Below the pieces are notes generated by a model. It was not told where the DNA came from. It searched no databases and was given only the letters and a program-made list of their open reading frames with translations. DNA of 64,000 bases. It comes from Pinibacter aurantiacus. Its GTDB lineage: Bacteria > Bacteroidota > Bacteroidia > Chitinophagales > Chitinophagaceae. Below are positions 8,921-17,905 of this stretch, one piece after another; positions within the stretch are counted from its first letter, which is position 1; each line of letters opens with the position of its first letter. Made by a program: the position numbers and the translations under genes. The stretch is from the NCBI RefSeq assembly GCF_019130065.1, contig NZ_JAHSPG010000013.1, positions 1 to 64,000 on the forward strand. The letters are read 5' to 3'.

Positions 8921-8947
8921 TGCGGAAGAGGAGATTCGAACTCACGC
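8921..8947 (-). other. tRNA 3'-end remnant (possible att site)
   Basis: Read on the minus strand this is GCGTGAG-TTCGAAT-CTC-CTCTTCC-GCA. It has the T-loop TTCGAAT and a 3' acceptor-like end resembling serine tRNA, with about two bases missing from the T stem. No matching 5' half was found nearby, so it is not a functional tRNA. Such fragments mark integrase attachment sites. Plus-strand reading through it creates the false protein ending RKRRFEL. Confidence 0.55.
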
Positions 8948-9436
8948 TATGAATCAAGGCTTTATCTGTATTGTCCGCCGTTTATCCGCCAGTTTTGGCA
9001 ACTACTGGCAAAAATTAATAAAACAAAAATAAGAAATAAAAATAACCAAAGCCATAGAGACTAGATGATTCGAAAAATTCGGATAGTATTGTAGGTGTAC
9101 TTTTGCACTGCTTTTATATAAGTTTTAAAGTTCCTTTGCCGCCTTCGATACTTGCGAACTGCAATGATTTGTTAGTTCGACTGATGAAGCGAATAACACA
9201 TTCAAACAATAAGAAACTTCCTGACAGATGAATATACATGTTCGCTAAAAAAAATTGACATGTAACACCGGAAACAAAAGAGTAGCTCTAGAAGTAACCA
9301 TCCCAAAAAACAAATGAGTTTAAGGAGTTAAACACATATTCGCTTTGCAGAAATGCTTTACTACGTTAACTCCTAATTCCTATTTCGTAAACTCTCAATC
9401 CTAAATCAACTGCGCCATTTAGCTATTGCGTCTAAT
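8948..9436. other. Gene-free stretch after the island end
   Basis: No open frame with recognisable content, no RNA gene and no convincing hairpin. The DNA is AT-rich and broken in all frames, consistent with decayed island or flank material. Confidence 0.5.
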
Positions 9437-10025
9437 TTGCGTGTAATAAACTTTTGTTTTTCTGTCGGTACCATAAGATTCGAACTATTCTATAAGGATT
9501 TACTTAGGCTGTATTCCTTGAATTTTCAAAACATCAATCTGCCTAATGATATTAACTTTCCTGGGTCGGATTTTAGCAATCTGATGGATTGGTTGCGGGC
9601 GACGACTCCACACACGGCTATCCTTATTTTTGCCATGCACACAGAGGACATTTTTGGACGGCGCAGTTTTCAACTGGGTGCAAAAGAATACCTGCATAAA
9701 ACAGACACTAATCCCGAGATTATGCTGGCAATAAGAAAAAATTTTAGACGGTGGCGTCTACCCTTCGGATGCACTCGAGAGATTATTATCTTGTCCCGAG
9801 GTAAACGATGTCACATTGAAACCATTCAATAAACTATCTACATGTGGACTGGAAATCGCCATGCTCATCAACAAAGGTAAATCCTTACCTCAAATTTGTA
9901 CAGACCTTAATATTCAATACTCCACTGCTAACACTTACAAGCGCCGGATATTTGAAAAGCTAAGCGTTTATAGTACCCTTACATTGTCACGTTTAATGTC
10001 CTCCTTTAAAATTGAAGATAAATAG
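9437..10025 (+). pseudogene. Degraded NarL/LuxR-type response regulator
   Basis: Two overlapping frames hold the parts of one response regulator. The first (9437-9832) carries the second half of a receiver domain: PHTAILIFAMH, FQLGAKEYLHKTD with the expected late lysine, and a closing helix. The first half with the acidic pocket and phospho-acceptor is unrecognisable. The second (9816-10025) is a LuxR-type helix-turn-helix with MLINKGKSLPQICTDLNIQYSTANTYKRRIFEKL. A frameshift separates them near 9820 and the linker is lost. It is probably non-functional. Confidence 0.75.
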
Positions 10026-10527
10026 CATGCTACACGCTCCTATTCTATTTCATCACTTTTCTTCCGAATGGAATTGTTCATTCTCTGTATAAAAGAATAA
10101 CAGATTTTCAGAAGGATGCTATTAAAGCACATGGCAAACTGGGCAATGCGCTATTTTTGAAATCAGGCTTTCATTAATCCAGAATTGGAGTAGATCTCAG
10201 TACAATTTGTTATCACAGTCATGCCTTCGGGTTCATTATAGTTTACAAATGTTATTGAATTTAAAAACAGAACTTTCTGATTGGTGGAGGGCCAGCTCAA
10301 TTCCTTAATATAATCCTTTGGCGCCTACTCATCCGACGTAGATCAATCTAATCAAAAATAGTTACAACGCTTATCAGTTTTTGCAATACCCGATTCGTGG
10401 TATTGCAAGAACCTTCTATCCTGCTTACTATTGTAGATAATATCTATATATTCTATAATATTAATAGACTTTAAGATAACAATGCTTCTGGATCATATTA
10501 CTTAAATGTAAATTAACTCAATCTCAA
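10026..10527. other. Gene-free stretch
   Basis: Broken in all frames, with no RNA gene or terminator seen. It lies between the decayed response regulator and a small hypothetical gene and looks like degenerate DNA. Confidence 0.45.
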
Positions 10528-10752
10528 ATGCTAGATTTCGACCCAGACATAATCAGGCAAAAACTCAAAGACGGCTCTTTTACAATTGATGATATTGAAT
10601 GTGTACTTGGCATATTGGGAACTGAACAGGCAATGGCATTTTGCGAATTGTTTGACCAGTACTTGGAATTAAATAAAAGCAGGGAACGAAGCGCTTTGAC
10701 TATATCAGAAATAGAGCAAATGGCAAACCAAATCTTCAAGAGTGATCATTAA
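10528..10752 (+). CDS. Small hypothetical protein
   Basis: A 74-residue acidic protein (starts MLDFDPDIIRQKL) with a predicted run of amphipathic helices and no signal or membrane segment. I do not recognise a family. It is one of the few intact frames in this decayed stretch. A frame of similar length runs antisense, but the protein-like composition (many D, E, L, I; ordered helix periodicity) favours this strand. The ribosome site is weak. It may be a genuine small protein or chance. Confidence 0.4.
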   Translation: MLDFDPDIIRQKLKDGSFTIDDIECVLGILGTEQAMAFCELFDQYLELNKSRERSALTISEIEQMANQIFKSDH

Positions 10753-10988
10753 AGGTCCTCGCAAAAATTTACATGCAAAAACAGCATATCATGTGCTGAG
10801 ACTTTGATCGGCAGTTTTTCTTTTTCGAGCATCTAATCTGATAATGTCTTTTTGACGCCGGAGGCCTTCAAACCAATTTTTAAAAATCTGAAAACGGAGT
10901 ATCCTATTGGCCCCAAATTAAAACTAGAGAACTTAACTGCATAACGCCAACAAATAACCTTAACAGCATATCGGTAGGAATGTAACTT

Positions 10989-11252
10989 TTGAACCTGGAG
11001 CATCAAGTAAATGGCATATGCATTCCAGCGGGGCAAATCTTATTGGTCAATTGTAGTGTAAGTTATTACCAGGAAAAAGGAAAGCTGAAACAGATACGGC
11101 AAAAGGGCGATACCATAAGGTGCCAGCCCAATATTCCTCATTGTCACGGAGCCAGTGCAAACACTACATTTATGCAGGTTTCAATAACCGGAAGACAAAT
11201 GGCCGAAACCGTGTGGCTGGATGCTGTAGCGTATCAGGAATACGAAAAACTT
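10989..11252 (+). pseudogene. Cupin-domain fragment
   Basis: The reading begins at a TTG and carries most of a cupin barrel: PAGQILLVNCSVSYYQEKGK, KGDTIRCQPNIPHCHGAS, FMQVSITG and VWLDAV...YEKL. It resembles the small cupins found beside carboxymuconolactone decarboxylases. The first strand with the metal-binding H-x-H is missing, so it is 5' truncated. It then runs in frame into an unrelated chromate-transporter start, which is a fusion by decay rather than a designed one. Confidence 0.65.
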
Positions 11253-11318
11253 TCGCAGAATCCCTCTTTCTTTATAGATGATTTCATTCCCTATTCATTC
11301 CCCGGCCCATTTATCTGC

Positions 11319-11917
11319 ATGAATAATATGAACAATCAGGACGAACCGTCATTTATAGATGCTCTAAAGTTTTGGATAAAACTTGGCTGGATAAGCTTTG
11401 GAGGCACAGCAGGCCATATCGCCTTGATGCATGATTATTTGGTTGATAAAAGAAAATGGATAAGTAGCAGTCGTCTTTTTCATGCGCTGAGCATTTGTAT
11501 GTTATTGCCCGGTCCAGAAGCGCAGCAATTGGCAATCTATATTGGTCGCCTGCTGCATGAAAAAAAAGGGAGATTGATTGCGGGTATTTTATTTGTACTA
11601 GCAGCTACGCTTATTTAATTGCATTGTGTATAATGTATGTTCTATACGGAAACATACCGTTGATCAATAGCATGTTCAATGGACTAAAACCAGCAGAGAT
11701 AGCGCCCATTATTATAGCACTATTTAAGATTGGCAAAAAAGCATTGCATGGAACGATTCATATTGTTGTAGCTAAGGTCGCCTTTGTATGCATTTTCTTT
11801 TTTAATATTTCTTTACTGAAAACTATCATTGCAACGATCTTTCTGGGACTGATTGTAAAAGCGATCAACCATCCTGGCTCCATGCCACGCAGACTAAAGA
11901 ACAAGTTTCAATTTTAG
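11319..11917 (+). pseudogene. chrA: Broken chromate transporter, N-terminal half
   Basis: From the internal ATG at 11319 the sequence reads as the start of a CHR-family transporter: FWIKLGWISFGGTAGHIALMH, LVDKRKWIS, ALSICMLLPGPEAQQLAIYIG. The frame stops at 11618 just after LFVLAATLI. A frameshifted continuation (to 11917) adds GLKPAEIAPIIIALFKIGKKAL and further membrane helices. The second half of the usual ~400-residue protein is absent. Intact ChrA exports chromate. This copy should be inactive. Confidence 0.8.
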
Positions 11918-12082
11918 AAGATGAATACTACATCAATAAGAATTTAAAATCTCCTAAGGCTGATTTTACTATTGCCAGGTTATTGAAACAAGTATTATTG
12001 GGAGGTGTACAAAGCAGTCTCCTTTTTTAATGATTTGTGATAATAATTGTATTTTAGACAGTAATTATAACCTGTTTGTCAT

Positions 12083-12835
12083 ATGATAAGATTTGCACCT
12101 AAAATATGGTTGACTGCGATCAGCATGGTCATCGTGCTGGTATCCGGCGCATACGCGCAAACTGCCCCTCCTGCCGGACCTCCGCGTGGCATGAGAATAG
12201 ACTCTATCACAGAGCTCGATAGCATACGCAGTATCGCGCCATTTTTTAAACCGGCAACGACGGCAAAAAAAACACCAGATGCCGACGGATTTATCCAGCG
12301 TTGGTTGTTACTGGAACCGATCAGTAAGTCAATACGCAGCAATATTGTTTTTACGGTTGACTACTTGAAGAAGGCGTTTGACACTAGCTATTTCCCGGAC
12401 CAGTTCACCGTTATCCCTAAAGATGGCGAAAAGGTAAAGGTGGGCGGGCAGGAACTAGCATGGCACGCCCTGGAAAGCCCGACTTTCAATATGAAATTAT
12501 TCCGTTTCGCCTACGGCCTTCACAAGCAAAACTACTCGGTATTGTTTTGGGCGGTAACTATAGTGAATAGCCCGCGCGAAATGAAAAATGTGCGGTTAGC
12601 AGTAGGATCCAATGGAGGGTCAATATGGTGGCTGAACGGAACACAAGCAGTTATACTCGACGGCGACAGGCGCATGGTAATGGATGATGGCGCTTCTGCG
12701 CGCCTGACACTTCATAAAGGGGAAAATATACTACGCGGGGCGGTGATCAACGGCCCGGGATTAAGCGATTTTTGCGTTCGCTTCCTGGACGAGAACGGAG
12801 CGCCGGTAAAGGACCTCACCATTACTACAAATTAA
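12083..12835 (+). CDS. Secreted beta-sandwich protein paired with GH43
   Basis: A 250-residue exported protein with a signal peptide (about 1-25, cleavage after AYA-Q). The mature part begins with a Pro-rich stretch. The C-terminal half reads like a carbohydrate-binding or jelly-roll domain: VGSNGGSIWWLNG, a repeated GD-R, LTLHKGENILRGAVINGPG and FCVRFLDENGAPV. Such domains occur attached to bacterial esterases and hydrolases, but no catalytic motif is visible. It lies 26 bp before a GH43 gene and the two are probably cotranscribed. The pair is GC-richer than the DNA on both sides. Function: likely glycan binding; inferred. Confidence 0.6.
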   Translation: MIRFAPKIWLTAISMVIVLVSGAYAQTAPPAGPPRGMRIDSITELDSIRSIAPFFKPATTAKKTPDADGFIQRWLLLEPISKSIRSNIVFTVDYLKKAFDTSYFPDQFTVIPKDGEKVKVGGQELAWHALESPTFNMKLFRFAYGLHKQNYSVLFWAVTIVNSPREMKNVRLAVGSNGGSIWWLNGTQAVILDGDRRMVMDDGASARLTLHKGENILRGAVINGPGLSDFCVRFLDENGAPVKDLTITTN

Positions 12836-12855
12836 TACCATTACTACAATTAATA
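12819..12855 (+). repeat. 19-bp tandem duplication at a gene end
   Basis: CCATTACTACAAATTAATA (12819-12837) is followed at once by CCATTACTACAATTAATA (12838-12855), one base shorter. The first copy contains the stop codon of the upstream gene. It looks like a recent slippage duplication in the spacer before the GH43 start. Confidence 0.75.
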
Positions 12856-12861
12856 TTAAGC

Positions 12862-14307
12862 ATGATGATTAAAATAGTAAGCGTCATAGCTGCGCTTTCG
12901 ATATATGCCGGCGGGGCAGCCGTTGCACAAATTGGCAAACCATTTATACATGACCCTTCTACCATCGCACAATCGGATGGGAAATATTACACCTTTGGTA
13001 CGGGCGGTGGCGGCCTGATATCCGATGATGGCTGGACATGGAACGACGGCGCCGTGCGCCCGGGCGGCGGGGCCGCACCCGATATATTAAAAATTGGCGA
13101 CCGCTATCTTATTGTTTATGGTGCGACCGGCGGCGGGCTGTTCGGGGGGCATAATGGAAAGATATTGACCATGTGGAATAAAACGCTTGACCCAAAGTCG
13201 CCCGATTTCAAATATTCGGACCCTATAGTAGTTGCTTCATCCGATGGCATCGAAGATAATGATGCGATCGACCCCAGCCTTCTTCTCGACCCGGCCACTG
13301 GAAAGTTATGGTTAACTTACGGTACCTATTTTGGATACATCCGCCTGGTGGAACTTGATCCCAAAACAGGTAAGCGGGTAGAGGGCAATAAAGCCTTGAA
13401 TATCGCCATTGATTGTGAAGCCACAGACCTGATCTACCGCGATGGATGGTACTACCTGTTAGGCACACATGGTACTTGCTGTGACGGGCCGAACTCCACG
13501 TATAATATTGTTGTCGGGCGCTCCAAAAAAGTGACCGGCCCTTATGTTGATAACATCGACAGGGAGATGTTAAAAGGCGGTGGTAGACTGGTTGTGGCGG
13601 CCGGTGACAGGCTTATTGGCCCCGGTCATTTCGGGCGTACAGTTTTGGGAGACGGAATTGAAAAAATGTCCTGCCATTATGAAGCCGACCTGGACCAGGG
13701 TGGCCGAAGTGTGCTTGGCATCCGCCCCTTGCTGTGGAAAAACGGATGGCCTGTTGCGGGCGATAACCTCAAAGAAGGAACATACGAAATAGCATCTGAA
13801 AGACGGGGATATGCCCTACAAATAGACGTTGATTTTACCCGGATGGCAGGCGTAGCGCGCGGCTTTAACCGCAATAACGATGAGCCGGTAAAACCTATTC
13901 CCTCACAGGAGTTGGCGGACGTAATAAAGAATTGGCCAACCGGGAATATTGGTGTAACAATAGGCGACTATATGTTCCGCCCGCATCAGAAATGGGCCAT
14001 TACTGCCGTTCCCGGGGTGGGCGGCCACTTCGGAGCACCTTATTATAAAATAACGATAGCAGGAACAGGTAGAGCATTAGCGGCTACTGCAGACGCAGAA
14101 GTGATAACGGTACCTGAATTTACCGGCGGGCCTGAGCAATTATGGATGATAGATCAATTGACCGATGGAACATACCGTATCATGCCTAAAGTAGTTCCCA
14201 ACTCGAAAGAGCAGTTAGCACTGGTATCCTTTGCGGACAGTTCGCCGACATTAGCCAAGTTTGATATGAATAGCGATAACTGTAAATGGGATCTCAGGAC
14301 GCATTAA
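12862..14307 (+). CDS. Secreted GH43-family glycosidase with ricin-like C-terminal domain
   Basis: The start is set at 12862 because a signal peptide follows directly (MMIKIVSVIAALS, cleavage near AVA-Q); an upstream start would overlap the previous gene. The five-bladed propeller shows the GH43 triad: Asp31 (IHDPS, base), Asp137 (DAIDPS, pKa modulator) and Glu186 (DCEATDL, acid). The family hydrolyses arabinans, arabinoxylans and related chains with inversion. After about residue 330 there is a beta-trefoil-like region (EGTYEIAS, QLWMIDQLTDGTYRIMPK). 481 residues. The enzyme should act in the periplasm or outside the cell; the neighbour upstream may help bind substrate. Confidence 0.88.
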   Translation: MMIKIVSVIAALSIYAGGAAVAQIGKPFIHDPSTIAQSDGKYYTFGTGGGGLISDDGWTWNDGAVRPGGGAAPDILKIGDRYLIVYGATGGGLFGGHNGKILTMWNKTLDPKSPDFKYSDPIVVASSDGIEDNDAIDPSLLLDPATGKLWLTYGTYFGYIRLVELDPKTGKRVEGNKALNIAIDCEATDLIYRDGWYYLLGTHGTCCDGPNSTYNIVVGRSKKVTGPYVDNIDREMLKGGGRLVVAAGDRLIGPGHFGRTVLGDGIEKMSCHYEADLDQGGRSVLGIRPLLWKNGWPVAGDNLKEGTYEIASERRGYALQIDVDFTRMAGVARGFNRNNDEPVKPIPSQELADVIKNWPTGNIGVTIGDYMFRPHQKWAITAVPGVGGHFGAPYYKITIAGTGRALAATADAEVITVPEFTGGPEQLWMIDQLTDGTYRIMPKVVPNSKEQLALVSFADSSPTLAKFDMNSDNCKWDLRTH

Positions 14308-14351
14308 TAATAATGTTCACTTAAAGTTTACTGGTCAACATCGGGTCTTTC

Positions 14352-14570
14352 GTGTGCATTTTTACGGGAGCTGAAGCCCTGAGGTTCCCTGCTTCCTATA
14401 AAGATGATGAATCTTTAATTATCACGGCTTCACTCCTAACTCTAAAAAATCCATTCGACAACAATCTTGTGCTAAACTTCAACCAGTCAACAGTGACTTT
14501 ATTTAGCCTTGAAGATAAGGTCATCAGGCATGCTCGAAGATCATCAAAATTAAAAAAAGGAAAATTTTAG
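14352..14570 (+). pseudogene. Remnant of a type IX secretion (type A) tail
   Basis: A 72-codon frame whose middle reads KNPFDNNLVLNF followed by VTLFSLEDKVIRHA. This matches the start of the Por secretion-system C-terminal domain (N-P-F/x-D-x-x-L-x-x-x-F then V-x-x-x-x-x-x-x-G-K-V-V), with the Gly of GK replaced by Asp. Nothing upstream codes for a cargo protein and the domain's second half is missing. It is probably the stump of a deleted secreted protein. Confidence 0.5.
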
Positions 14571-15245
14571 CTCTCCGAGCCACAGTGTATTTTACTCAGC
14601 ATCAATTTGCTGATAAGCATAATGCTTTTCGGACATATGAAAATTTGGCATTTTCGATCATTAGCTTAAAAGACGTATTCAGAATTTTTATTTACCTCTA
14701 AATCCTAGCGCTATTTAGTGTTCATGTATCACTCAACTTTGATGTCTTCCGGCATTTTTCATTGACGGTATTTCGTTATTAGTAATGGATTTTTTGGTGA
14801 CCCAGATATTTATCCGAAAAAAATAAATAACGATAAGGATAAATTAAATTTAAGAGAAGAGCGGAGGCGGTAGTTTACAATAAACAGTATTGTTGAAGAT
14901 CGTGTTAATAAGCACACGAGAAGCAAAAGAATTATCTTAGCTCTTTCCCTCTCCAAAACCAATTAGGACTCTCTTTCTGGCAGACACATTACCCTTATCG
15001 AATCAAGGCTACAGAATCTTTAAAAACGATTATTTTAGTGAGATTGTTTCGGTTCAGTATCTACATCTCACCTCATATTCAAAAGCCGATATTTCGTCTT
15101 TCGACTAGATCATTTACGAACTAAAGTTGAAGGACAGAACATGCAAATCTTAAGTTGTTGATAATAAATGATTGGCAAAGTGGCTCGGTACTTGAAATTT
15201 ATTGACAGGCTTCAATAACGGAGCTGAAATTTTAAATTACCAATT
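14571..15245. other. Gene-free stretch with a possible sigma-54 promoter at its end
   Basis: No gene or RNA seen across 675 bases apart from the promoter-like sequence at 15181-15196. All frames are heavily interrupted and AT-rich, as in the decayed DNA before it. Confidence 0.5.
15180..15196 (+). promoter_or_regulatory. Sigma-54-like -24/-12 element before DUF4142
   Basis: GTGGCTCGGTACTTGAA: TGGC at -24 and TTG at -12 with the required ten bases after GG. The final C of GC is replaced (GA). It lies about 50 bases before the DUF4142 start codon. Confidence 0.4.
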
Positions 15246-15836
15246 ATGCAAAGCAACTCAAACGAACCAAGAAGAGATTTCATAAAGAAATCGTTAACCG
15301 GCGCCATCGCGATGAGTGCTGGACTTACAACAGCAGGAACTATGCTGCAATCATTTGCAGGTAAAGATGAAGACCACTCTCCTGCAGCAACAAATTCACC
15401 TGTTACTGCAAAAGATTTTCGCGCGGGAGTGATGCCTCGTGCGCAACTTTCCATGCAAGCCAGCAAACTGGCGGTTGACAAAGCAACACAAAAAGACGCA
15501 AAAGAATTTGCGGGCTGGGAACTTATGGAAGCGATTGCAGTAATTAATGTGTTGAAGGATCTGGGAACCCCGGAAGCCGCCTTGAGTAAGGAAGGGCAGG
15601 ATTTTCTTACAAAGCTGAAAGGACTAAGCGGCAATGAATTCGACAAAACATATATGCAGGCGGAGTTGTCCAACCATGAGTTCTTACGCGACCTTGCTAA
15701 AACCTACCTGAACGGGTCAAACGGCAATTCATCAGGCAGCGATATAGAAACGATTCACCTTGCCAACCTGGCGCTCTTTGCTTTTACTGAGCATGTGGGT
15801 TTAAGTAAAAGAATTTATGGCGACTTAACAGCGTAA
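15246..15836 (+). CDS. DUF4142 protein with Tat-type signal
   Basis: A 196-residue exported protein. The N-terminus has the twin-arginine motif RRDFIKK followed by a hydrophobic stretch ending before SFAG, so it probably leaves the cytoplasm folded via Tat. The mature part is a DUF4142 domain, a ferritin-like four-helix bundle of unknown function: QLSMQASKLAVDKATQKDAKEFAG, MQAELSNHEFLRDLAK, and a final FTEHVGLSKRIYGDL. The family is often stress-induced in other bacteria. A shorter paralogue follows 60 bp downstream and the two probably share a transcript. Confidence 0.85.
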   Translation: MQSNSNEPRRDFIKKSLTGAIAMSAGLTTAGTMLQSFAGKDEDHSPAATNSPVTAKDFRAGVMPRAQLSMQASKLAVDKATQKDAKEFAGWELMEAIAVINVLKDLGTPEAALSKEGQDFLTKLKGLSGNEFDKTYMQAELSNHEFLRDLAKTYLNGSNGNSSGSDIETIHLANLALFAFTEHVGLSKRIYGDLTA

Positions 15837-15896
15837 TGGCTGCTCCATTTTCAGCTTTCCACATCTACATTATAAAAACCATAAAACATAAATAAT

Positions 15897-16364
15897 ATGC
15901 AAACCGATACAAGAGAGATATCCTCCTCAGTAACTGCACAGGAATTCAGGTCTGGTGTAATGCCACGAGCACAACTTTCTATGATGGCAAGCCAGCTTGC
16001 TGTTGATAAAGCGACACAAAAAAACGCAAAAGAATTCGCAGGATTTGAATTAATGGAAGCCATCACTGTAATTGATGTTTTGAAAGATGTGGGCACGCCA
16101 ACACCACCGTTGAGCCAGGAAAGTCAGGCATTTCTGATGAAATTAAAAGAACTGGAAGGTGATGAATTCGATAAAACATATATGCAGGCCGAGTTGTCCA
16201 ACCATGAGTTCTTACGCGACCTTGCACAAGATTATCTTAGCAGCACAGACGAAACTACATCTGCATCAGAGAAAGAAACAAAGCATCTGGCAAAAGTTGC
16301 ATTATATGCATTCAAAGAACACGTAGCAATGAGTAAAAGAATCTATGGTGAATTAACGGCGTAG
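15897..16364 (+). CDS. DUF4142 protein without signal peptide
   Basis: A 155-residue paralogue of the gene before it, with the same order of helices (QLSMMASQLAVDKATQKNAKEFAG, MQAELSNHEFLRDLAQ, FKEHVAMSKRIYGELTA). It begins directly at the domain and has no leader, so it should stay in the cytoplasm. A 63-base block (16163-16225) differs from the corresponding block of the first gene at only two bases, although flanks are more divergent. The pair suggests the same helical bundle used on both sides of the membrane. Confidence 0.85.
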   Translation: MQTDTREISSSVTAQEFRSGVMPRAQLSMMASQLAVDKATQKNAKEFAGFELMEAITVIDVLKDVGTPTPPLSQESQAFLMKLKELEGDEFDKTYMQAELSNHEFLRDLAQDYLSSTDETTSASEKETKHLAKVALYAFKEHVAMSKRIYGELTA

Positions 16365-16387
16365 GCATTTAGCTTGGAGTAGTTTTC

Positions 16388-16415
16388 AACCTGGAATATG
16401 TATTTATTCCAGGTT
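16388..16415. terminator. Bidirectional terminator
   Basis: AACCTGGAATA (16388-16398) and TATTCCAGGTT (16405-16415) form a perfect 11-bp stem with a six-base loop. It stands between the converging DUF4142 and response-regulator genes and has short T and A runs on its sides. Confidence 0.75.
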
Positions 16416-16461
16416 TTATCATTGTAAGAATGATAGATATATCATTTAAGGAAGATTGTCC

Positions 16462-17904
16462 TCATTGATGCGTTCTGGTGATGCCAAGCTTTTTCATTTT
16501 TGAATGCAAGGTAGTTGGTGGAATTTTCAGAATCTCGGCTGCTCCTCCTGCACCTCTTATTCTTCCATTTGTTTTCTTTAGTATTTGCAGAATGTAGTTA
16601 CGTTCATTCTCCTCCAGTGTGCTTTCATTGACAGGCACATTTGTGGACATTTTGTTTTCAGCCAAACCAGCAGACTGAGTAACATTCTGATCTTTTAAAT
16701 TTTTTAATAAATTGCTCTGAGAAAATGGCTTTCGAAAATTTAACCTTGCGCCCGCATCGTGCAAAATCATAGATTGCTCTATTACATTTTCAAGCTCCCT
16801 TATATTGCCGGGCCAATCGTAGTTTTGAAGCTCAGCGATCATATGGTCACTTATTCCTTCGAATGGTTTGTTGAATTTTTTGCTGAATTTTTCGGCAAAA
16901 GACATAGCCAAAGGAAGGATATCTTCCCTGCGTTCTCTAAGCGGCGGAAGTGTGATTGGAAAAACATTCAACCTATAATACAAATCCAGTCTAAACCTTC
17001 CCTCTGCTATTTCACATTCCAGGATACGATTGGTTGCGGCTATTATTCTCACGTCCACCTTAATAGTTTGCTTGCCACCTATGCGTTCAATCTCTTTTTC
17101 CTGCAATACCCTTAATAATTTCACCTGCAGACTGAGTGGCATTTCGCCGATCTCATCTAAGAAAATAGTGCCTTTATCAGCCAACTCAAATTTTCCAATC
17201 TTCTTTTCCATCGCACCGGTAAAAGCTCCCTTTTCATGACCGAACAATTCACTTTCAATCAGCGTTGGCGGAAGTGTTGTACAATTTATTTTTATAAAAG
17301 ACTGATGGTGGCGCGGAGATTTTTGATGAATGTAATCTGCGAACTTCTCTTTTCCGGTTCCGCTTTCACCTAATATCAGTACAGAGGTATCTTGTGGCGC
17401 CACAATAGATGCCAGATCAAGCATGGTTAGTAATGAAGGGCTACTGCCAACAATACCTTCCAAAGGGGTATTATTTTTTATTTCTTTTTTAGAGATATTC
17501 GTGTGCACTTCTACCTGCGACCTTACATCCTTGCTATGCTCGTGCCTGTAAAAAGCAATATCCAGTGTAACTATCAAATCCCTTTCCCGGTATGGTTTTA
17601 CAAGAAATCCATAAGGCTCTGTGGCTTTCGCTGCTTCTAGTATTTGCTTACTCGAATTGGCAGAGAGATAAACAAAGGCAATACCCGATTCCCTCAATTC
17701 ATTGGCATATTCAATACCAGATACAGGTCCTCTTAAATAAATATCCAACAAAACCAAACCGGGCTTTTTCCTTTTAACCATCTCCCTTGCTTCCCGGACA
17801 GAGGTGGCTATACCGGTGACAGAATAGCCTTCCCGCTCAAGTGTCAATTGAAGATCATCAGCTACAACAAACTCATCTTCTACAATTAAAATACTCTTGT
17901 TCAT
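16462..17904 (-). CDS. Sigma-54-dependent response regulator (NtrC family)
   Basis: A 480-residue enhancer-binding activator. The receiver domain has E9-D10-E11, phospho-acceptor Asp54 (LLDIYLRG) and Lys103. The AAA+ domain has Walker A GESGTGKE (179-186), the sigma-54 contact loop GAFTGA (226-231) and Walker B TIFLDEIGEM (246-255). The C-terminus carries a Fis-type helix-turn-helix (about 440-475). When phosphorylated it should remodel RNA polymerase-sigma-54 complexes at -24/-12 promoters. Its start lies one base after the kinase stop codon, so the pair is one operon. Sigma-54-like sites in this window are candidate targets. Confidence 0.95.
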   Translation of the reverse strand: MNKSILIVEDEFVVADDLQLTLEREGYSVTGIATSVREAREMVKRKKPGLVLLDIYLRGPVSGIEYANELRESGIAFVYLSANSSKQILEAAKATEPYGFLVKPYRERDLIVTLDIAFYRHEHSKDVRSQVEVHTNISKKEIKNNTPLEGIVGSSPSLLTMLDLASIVAPQDTSVLILGESGTGKEKFADYIHQKSPRHHQSFIKINCTTLPPTLIESELFGHEKGAFTGAMEKKIGKFELADKGTIFLDEIGEMPLSLQVKLLRVLQEKEIERIGGKQTIKVDVRIIAATNRILECEIAEGRFRLDLYYRLNVFPITLPPLRERREDILPLAMSFAEKFSKKFNKPFEGISDHMIAELQNYDWPGNIRELENVIEQSMILHDAGARLNFRKPFSQSNLLKNLKDQNVTQSAGLAENKMSTNVPVNESTLEENERNYILQILKKTNGRIRGAGGAAEILKIPPTTLHSKMKKLGITRTHQ

Positions 17905-17905
17905 A

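Noticed and set aside
8921-8947. A functional tRNA at the island end
   Set aside because: Only the T arm and 3' acceptor-like end are present, with a mismatched T stem and no 5' half.
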